Shown here: positions 57,549 through 64,000 of the stretch, piece by piece
How positions within the stretch are numbered: position 1 is the first letter of the stretch
How the letters are laid out: the number at the start of each line of letters is the position of its first letter
Assembly (NCBI GenBank): GCA_036925085.1
Contig: JAUPFP010000024.1
Location: forward strand, 1,956,001-2,020,000
From: Brachycybe producta
Lineage: Eukaryota; Arthropoda; Diplopoda; Playtdesmida; Andrognathidae
Direction: 5' to 3'
Length of the DNA: 64,000 nucleotides
The notes under the pieces: generated by a model
Seen by the model: only the letters and a program-made list of their open reading frames with translations
Databases searched by the model: none
Told to the model about the DNA's origin: nothing
Translations under genes and position numbers: made by a program

Positions 57549-60500
57549 GAAGGATGGATGAAGAGAGGATGGATGAAGGGAGGATGGATGAAGGAAGGAG
57601 GAAGGAAGGAAGGATGAAGAGAGGATGGATGAAAGGAGGATGGATGAAGGCTGAAGAAAGGATGAAGGAACAATGAAGAAAGGATGAAGGGAGGGAGGAT
57701 GGATGAAGGGAGGGAGGAGGGATGAAGGGTGGATGGATGAAGGGAGGGAGGATGGATGATGGGAGGATGGATGGAGGATAGATGAAGGGAGGATGGATGG
57801 AGGATGGATGAAGAGAGGATGGATGAAGGGAGGATGGATGAAGGGTGGATGGATGAAGGGAGGTTGGTTGAAATGAGGATGGATGAAGGAAGGATGAAGG
57901 GAGGAAGGAGAGGAGAGGAAGATTAAGGAAGAGGATGAGGAGAGGAATATTAAGAAAGGAAGAGTAAGGGAGGGAGGATGGATGAAGATAGGGAGGATGG
58001 AGGATGGATGAAGGATGAAGGGAAGATGGATGAAGGGAGGATGGATGAAGGGAAAATGGATGAAGGAAGGATGAAGAAAGGATGAAGGATGAATGAAGGA
58101 TGAAGGAAGGATGAAGGGAGGAGGAAGGGAGGGAGGAGGGGAGGATGGATGAAGAGAGGATGGATGAAAAATGTAGGATGGATGAAGGGAGGATGGATGA
58201 AGGGAAAATGGATGAAGGAAGGATGAAAGAAGGATGAAGAAAGGATGAAGGAAGGATGAAGGAAGGATGAAGGAAGGATGAAGGGAGGAGGAAGGGAGGG
58301 AGGAAGGTGAAGGGAGGGAGGATGGATGAAGGATGTAGGAAGGATGAAGGATGGATGAAGGGAGGGTGGATGAAGGGAAGATGGATGAAGGGAAAGAGGA
58401 TGGATGAAGAGAGGATGGATGAAGGGAAATGGATGAAGGAAGGATGAAGGAAGGATGAAGAAAGGATGAAGGAAGGATGAAGAAAGGAGGAAGGGAGAGA
58501 GGATGAAGGAAGGATGGATGAAGAGAGGATGGATGAAGAGAGGATGGATGAAGGAAGGATGAAGGAAGGAGGAAGAGAGGATGGATGAAGGAAGGATGGA
58601 TGAAGGGAGGATGGATGAAGGGAGGATGGATGAAGGGAGGATGGATAAAGAGAGGATTGATGAAGGAAGGATGAAGGAAGGATGAAGGGAGGAGGAAGGG
58701 AGGGAGGAGGGGAGGAAGGTGAAGGGAGGGAGGATGGATGAAGGATGTAGGAAGGATGAAGGAAGGATGGATGAAGAGAGGATGGATGAAGGGAGGATGG
58801 ATGAAGGAAGGAGGAAGGAAGGAAGGATGAAGAGAGGATGGATGAAAGGAGGATGGATGAAGGCTGAAGAAAGGATGAAGGAACAATGAAGAAAGGATGA
58901 AGGGAGGGAGGATGGATGAAGGGAGGGAGGAGGGATGAAGGGTGGATGGATGAAGGGAGGGAGGATGGATGATGGGAGGATGGATGGAGGATAGATGAAG
59001 GGAGGATGGATGGAGGATGGATGAAGAGAGGATGGATGAAGGGAGGATGGATGAGGGAAAATGGATGAAGGAAGGATGAAGGAAGGATGAAGAAAGGATG
59101 AAGAAAGGATGAAGGGAGGATGAAGGGAGGAGGAAGGGAGGAGGAAGAGAGGGAGGAGGGGAGGAAGGTGGAGGGAGGATGGATGAATGGTGGATGGATG
59201 AAGGGTGGATGGATGGAGGGTGGATGGATGAAGGATGGATAAAGAAAAGATGGATGAAGGGAGGATGGATGAAGAGAGGATGGATGAAGGATGAAGAAAG
59301 GATGAAGGAAGGATGAAGGGAGGGAGGAGGAAGGGAGGATGGATGAAGGAAGGATAGATGAAGGATGGATGAATGGAGGATGGATGGAGGATGGATGAAG
59401 GGAGGATGAATGGAGGATGGATGGAGGATGGATGAAGGGAGGATGGATGAAGGGAGGATGGATGAAGAGAGGGAGGATGGATGTAGGGAGGACGGATGAA
59501 GGGAGGATGGATGGATGAAGAGAGGATGGATGAAGGGAAAATGGATGAAGGAAGGATGAAGAAAGGATGAAGGAAGGATGAAGGGAGGGAGGAGGGGAGA
59601 AAGGTGAAGGGAGGGAGGATGGATGAAGGGAGGGAGGATGGATGAAGAAGGGAGGATGGATGAAGGGTGGATGGATGAAGGGTGGATGGATGGAGGGTGG
59701 ATGGATGGAGGATGGATGAAGGGTAGATGGATGAAGGGAGTATGGATGAAGGAAGGATGGATGAAGGGAGGATGGATGAAGGGAGGATGGATGAAGGAAG
59801 GATGGATGAAGGGAGGATGGATGAAGGGAGGATGGATGAAGGAAGGATGGATGAAGGGAGGATGGATGAAGGATGAAGAAAGGATGAAGGAAGGATGACA
59901 GGAGGATGAAGGGAGGGAGGAAGGGAGGATTTATGAAGGGAGGATGGATGGATGGAGGATGGAGGATGGATGAAGGGAGAATGGATGAAGGGAGGATGGA
60001 TGAAGGGAGGGAGGATGGATGATGGGAGGATGGATGGAGGATAGATGAAGGGAGGATGGATGGAGGATGGATGAAGAGAGGATGGATGAAGGGAGGATGG
60101 ATGAAGGAAGGATAGATGAAGGGAGAATGGATGAAGGAATAATGGATGAAGGATGAAGAAAGGATGAAGGAAGGATGAAGGGAGGGAGGAGGAAGGGAGG
60201 ATGGATGAAGGAAGGATAGATGAAGGATGGATGAATGGAGGATGGATGAAGGGAGGATGAATGGAGGATGGATGAAGGGAGGATGGATGAAGGGAGGATG
60301 GATGAAGGGAGGATGGATGAAGAGAGGGAGGATGGATGTAGGGAGGACGGATGAAGGGAGGATGGATGGATGAAGAGAGGATGGATGAAGGGAAAATGGA
60401 TGAAGGAAGGATGAAGGAAGGATGAAGAAAGAATGAAGGAAGGATGAAGGGAGGGAGGAGGGGAGAAAGGTGAAGGGAGGGAGGATGGATGAAGGGAGGG

Positions 60501-62816
60501 AGGATGGATGAAGAAAGGGAGGATGGATGAAGGGTGGATGGATGAAGGGTGGATGGATGGAGGATGGATGAAGGGTAGATGGATGAAGGGAGTATGGATG
60601 AAGGAAGGATGGATGAAGGGAGGATGGATGAAGGGAGGATGGATGAAGGAAGGATGGATGAAGGAAGGATGGATGAAGGGAGGATGGATGAAGGGAGGAT
60701 GGATGAAGGAAGGATGGATGAAGGGAGGATGGATGAAGGATGAAGAAAGGATGAAGGAAGGATGACAGGAGGATGAAGGGAGGGAGGAAGGGAGGATTTA
60801 TGAAGGGAGGATGGATGGATGGAGGATGGAGGATGGATGAAGGGAGAATGGATGAAGGGAGGGAGGATGGATGATGGGAGGATGGATGGAGGATAGATGA
60901 AGGGAGTATGGATGAAGAGAGGATGGATGAAGGGAGGATGGATGAAGGGAAAATGGATGAAGGAAGGATGAAAAAAGGATGAAGAAAGGATGAAGGGAGG
61001 AGGAAGGGAGGAGGAAGAGAGGGAGGAGGGGAGGAAGGTGGAGGGAGGATGGATGAAGGGTGGGAGGATGGATGAATGGTGGATGGATGAAGGGTGGATG
61101 GATGAAGAGAGGATGGATGAAGGGAGGATGGATGAAGGGAGGATGGATGAAAGAAGGATGAAGGAAGGATGAAGAGAGGATGACAGGAGGATGAAGGGAG
61201 GAAGGAGGAAGGGAGGATGGAGGATAGATGAAGAAAGGATGGATGGAGGATAGATGAAGGGAGGATGGATGAAGGAAGGGAGGATGGATGGAGGGAGGGA
61301 GGATGGATGGAGGGAGGGAGGATGGATGAAGGATGTAGGAAGGATGGATGAAGGGAGGATGGATGAAGGGAAAATGGATGAACGAAGGATGAAGAAAGGA
61401 TGAAAGAAGGATGAAGGGAGGGAGGAGGGGAGGAAGATGAAGGGAGGGAAGTTTGATGAAGGGAGGGAGGATGGATGAAGGGTGGATGGATGGAGGATGA
61501 ATGAAGGGTAGATGGATGAAGGGAGGATGGATGAAGGAAGGATGGATGAAGGGAGGACGGATGAAGGGAGGATGGATGAAGGAAGGATGGATGAAGGGAG
61601 GATGGATGAAGGGAGGGTGGATGAAGGAAGGATGGATGAAGGGAGGATGGATGAAGGATGAAGAAAGGATGAAGGAAGGATGACAGGAGGATGAAGGGAG
61701 GGAGGAAGGGAGGGAGGAAGGAAGGGAGGATTTATGAAGGGAGGATGGATGGATGGAGGATGGAGGATGGATGAAGGGAGAATGGATGAAGGGAGGATGG
61801 ATGAAGGGAGGGAGGATGGATGATGGGAGGATGGATGGAGGATAGATGAAGGGAGGATCAATGGAGGATGGATGAAGAGAGGATGGATGAAGGGAGGATG
61901 GATGAAGGGAAAATGGATGAAGGAAGGATGAAGGAAGGATGAAGAAAGGATGAAGAAAGGATGAAGAAAGGATGAAGAAAGGATGAAGGGAGGATGAAGG
62001 GAGGAGGAAGGGAGGAGGAAGAGAGGGAGGAGGGGAGGAAGGTGGAGGGAGGATGGATGAAGGGAGGGAGGATGGATGAATGGTGGATGGATGAAGGGTG
62101 GATGGATGGAGGGTGGATGGATGAAGGATGGATAAAGAAAAGATGGATGAAGGGAGGATGGATGAAGAGAGGATGGATGAAGGGAGGATGGATGAAAGAA
62201 GGATGAAGGAAGGATGAAGAGAGGATGACAGGAGGATGAAGGGAGGAAGGAGGAAGGGAGGATGGATGGAGGGAGAATGGATGGAGGATGGAGGATAGAT
62301 GAAGAAAGGATGGATGGAGGATAGATGAAGGGAGGATGGATGAAGGAAGGGAGGATGGATGGAGGGAGGGAGGATGGATGGAGGGAGGGAGGATGGATGG
62401 AGGGAGGGAGGATGGATGAAGGGAGGATGGATGAAGGGAAAATGGATGAAGGAAGGATGAAGGAAGGATGAAGGATGAAGAAAGGATGAAGGAAGGATGA
62501 AGAAAGGATGAAGGGAGGAGGAAGGGAGGGAGGAGGGGAGGAAGGTGAAGGGAGGGAGGATGGATGAAGGATGTAGGAAGGATGGATGAAGGGAAAATGG
62601 ATGAACGAAGGATGAAGAAAGGATGAAAGAAGGATGAAGGGAGGGAGGAGGGGAGGAAGATGAAGGGAGGGAAGTTTGATGAAGGGAGGGAGGATGGATG
62701 AAGGGTGGATGGATGGAGGATGGATGAAGGGAGGATGGATGAAGAAAGGATAAATGAAGGGAAAATGGATGAAGGAAGGAGGAAGGGAGAGAGGAGGAAG
62801 GGAGGGAGGAGGGGAG
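57549..62816. repeat. GGATGGATGAAGGGA satellite array (purine-rich, + strand)
   Basis: Units of 15 bp (GGATGGATGAAGGGA and AGA or GAA variants) alternate with shorter AGGATGAAGGA and GGGAGGGA units. Fifteen is a multiple of 3 and the common units have no stop in several frames. This explains the 1303-codon HPSSILPSS-type frame on the - strand and the WMKGG-type frames on the + strand. None is a gene. Longer blocks recur, for example at offsets of about 1212 bases (57651 and 58863) and 1223 bases (61451 and 62674). Confidence 0.97.
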
Positions 62817-63599
62817 TGTAACGACCCAACTGGTCCGTCACAATACCTCGGGTATGTTTAGTATGGTCAAAAAGAACTTTACAAAAACTAACCCGGCACC
62901 AGACTCCAAACAGGGACGGGATTGCACCCGTAGCCGCCTCTGCACGGTGAACAATGGGTAGCATCGACTCCCACGGAGTCCCCTCGCCGGACACGACGGT
63001 CGATCCGCCGCCACAACGAGAATATCGTGGTGGAAGAGGTTCCACCGCGAGGCGACGCAAGTACCGGCCGACAAAAGGCCGGAAAGAGATGGTGAAAACC
63101 CGTAGATTTCCCACCCTCCCCGCGGTACTCCCCAATAAGGCACACAACACAGATGTAAGTAAAAATAATAAAAGGTGTTTATTAACACTTACAATAAAAG
63201 ATGCAAATAGCAGTGGTTCTTCTCCACACAGCTTGGCTGGGCAATCCCACCAGCCAAGCCCCCATGGAGAGCACAACAAAGGCAAACACAAAGAATAAAA
63301 CCAAACAAAGAACAATGGAGGCCACCCTGGCCTCCAGCATCAAGATCTTATCAAGTCAATTGCCTCCAACACACTGCCCAGATTCAATGGCTGACCAAGC
63401 CAATGAAACCTCCAGGCAACTCCACCTGGAGGGGACAGTGGTCACTTCTGACCTCTCACCCATTGACTCCAATGGTGAAAGGTCTGCTGGCACCAAAATG
63501 GCGTCCGACCCAACAGCCTACTATATGCTGCCAGGCAGATCACCCTAGAGAGTTCGTATGCTCAATCAAAAATTTGATTGAGCAGACCAGGTTGCCACA
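62817..63599. mobile_element. LTR-like element (783 bp) inserted in the satellite
   Basis: It starts TGTAACGACC and ends GTTGCCACA. GGAG lies on both sides (62813-62816 and 63600-63603), although GGAG is frequent in the host repeat. Its composition is quite unlike the satellite and includes AATAAAAGGTGTTTATTAAC and ACAATAAAAGATGC, which could be polyadenylation-type signals. The length, TGT...ACA ends and blocks such as ACACAACACA and TGACCAA-CCAAT resemble the element at 36894-37683. No reverse transcriptase or gag is visible, so it is a solo LTR or similar relic. Open frames across it are spurious. Confidence 0.6.
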
Positions 63600-63603
63600 G
63601 GAG

Positions 63604-64000
63604 GAAGATGAAGGGAGGGAGGATGGATGAAGGGAGAGAGGATGGTTGAAGGGAGGATGAATGAAGGATGTAGGAAGGATGAAGGAAGGATGAAGGAAGG
63701 ATGGATGAAGGATGAAGGAAGGATGGATGAAGGATGAAGAGAGGATGGATGAAGAGAGGATGGATGAAGGGAGGATGGATGAAGGGAGGAAGGATGAAGG
63801 AAGGATGAAGAGAGGATGGATGAAGAGAGGATGGATGAAGAGAGGATGGATGAAAGAAGTATGGATGAAGGGAGGATGGATGAAGGGAGGAAGGATGAAG
63901 AGAGGATGGATGAAGGGAGGAAGGATGAAGGATGAAGGGAGGATGGATGAAGGAAGGATGAAGGAACAATGAATGAAGGGAGGATGGATGAAGGAAGTAT
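63604..64000. repeat. GGATGGATGAAGGGA satellite, continuation to window end
   Basis: The same units and orientation as 57549-62816, resuming after the LTR-like element and running off the window edge. Confidence 0.95.

Noticed and set aside
46070-57561. Open frames up to 999 codons of repetitive Phe/Leu/Tyr sequence on the + strand
   Set aside because: They arise from the 31-bp satellite, run in all three frames at once and overlap each other. There are no splice, promoter or domain signs.
57408-63315. Open frames of 485 to 1303 codons rich in HPSS and ILPSS on the - strand, and WMKGG frames on the + strand
   Set aside because: They are the translation of the GGATGGATGAAGGGA satellite and shift register with unit length. 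No protein family is recognisable.
62838-63548. Several 85-116 codon frames within the 62.8-63.6 kb insertion
   Set aside because: They overlap in several frames on both strands, match no retroviral or transposase motif I know, and lie in an LTR-like element.

Overview
This window is animal (metazoan) nuclear DNA. It is AT-rich and has GT-AG introns, AATAAA-type polyadenylation signals, many small palindromic transposon relics and two large satellite arrays. The encoded proteins (a TSP1-trypsin secreted protease, two synaptotagmins and a PPM1K-type mitochondrial phosphatase) fit an invertebrate animal. I cannot name the phylum from the sequence alone.

Genes, left to right. (1) + strand, 2161-8317, 4 exons: a 477-residue secreted serine protease with a signal peptide, a natural six-histidine stretch, two thrombospondin type-1 repeats and a trypsin domain. 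(2) - strand, 11591-9812, 3 coding exons: a 438-residue synaptotagmin-like protein with a membrane segment and two C2 domains. (3) + strand, 18506-40609, 9 coding exons with a first intron of about 15 kb: a 474-residue synaptotagmin most like the Syt15/Syt17 group. (4) - strand, 43950-42196, 4 exons: a 359-residue PP2C phosphatase, very probably PPM1K. I joined the exons by hand from splice sites, codon phase and domain continuity, and every junction keeps frame. The two synaptotagmin genes are divergent neighbours, and both have lost most calcium-binding aspartates of their C2 domains. The four genes do not form an obvious pathway.

Between and inside the genes lie many copies of short non-autonomous elements. 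The commonest is a roughly 300-350 bp palindromic element whose best-preserved ends read TTAA-GGTGG, with about 13 copies, several of them in introns. One copy carries a nested hAT-type element with an 8-bp target duplication. Another is split by a 790-bp LTR-like element with a TTAT duplication. A SINE-like insertion with a perfect 15-bp target duplication lies in a synaptotagmin intron.

From about 46,070 to the end the window is satellite DNA. A 31-bp pyrimidine-rich tandem repeat (about 11.3 kb) contains long near-identical higher-order blocks. It is followed by a short CCATCCTT-type stretch, a 100-N gap, and then a 15-bp-type GGATGGATGAAGGGA array. This second array is interrupted by a second, 783-bp LTR-like element. 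The very long open frames in both arrays are artefacts of repeat composition. I found no CRISPR array, rRNA, convincing tRNA or recognisable multi-gene defence or biosynthetic system.
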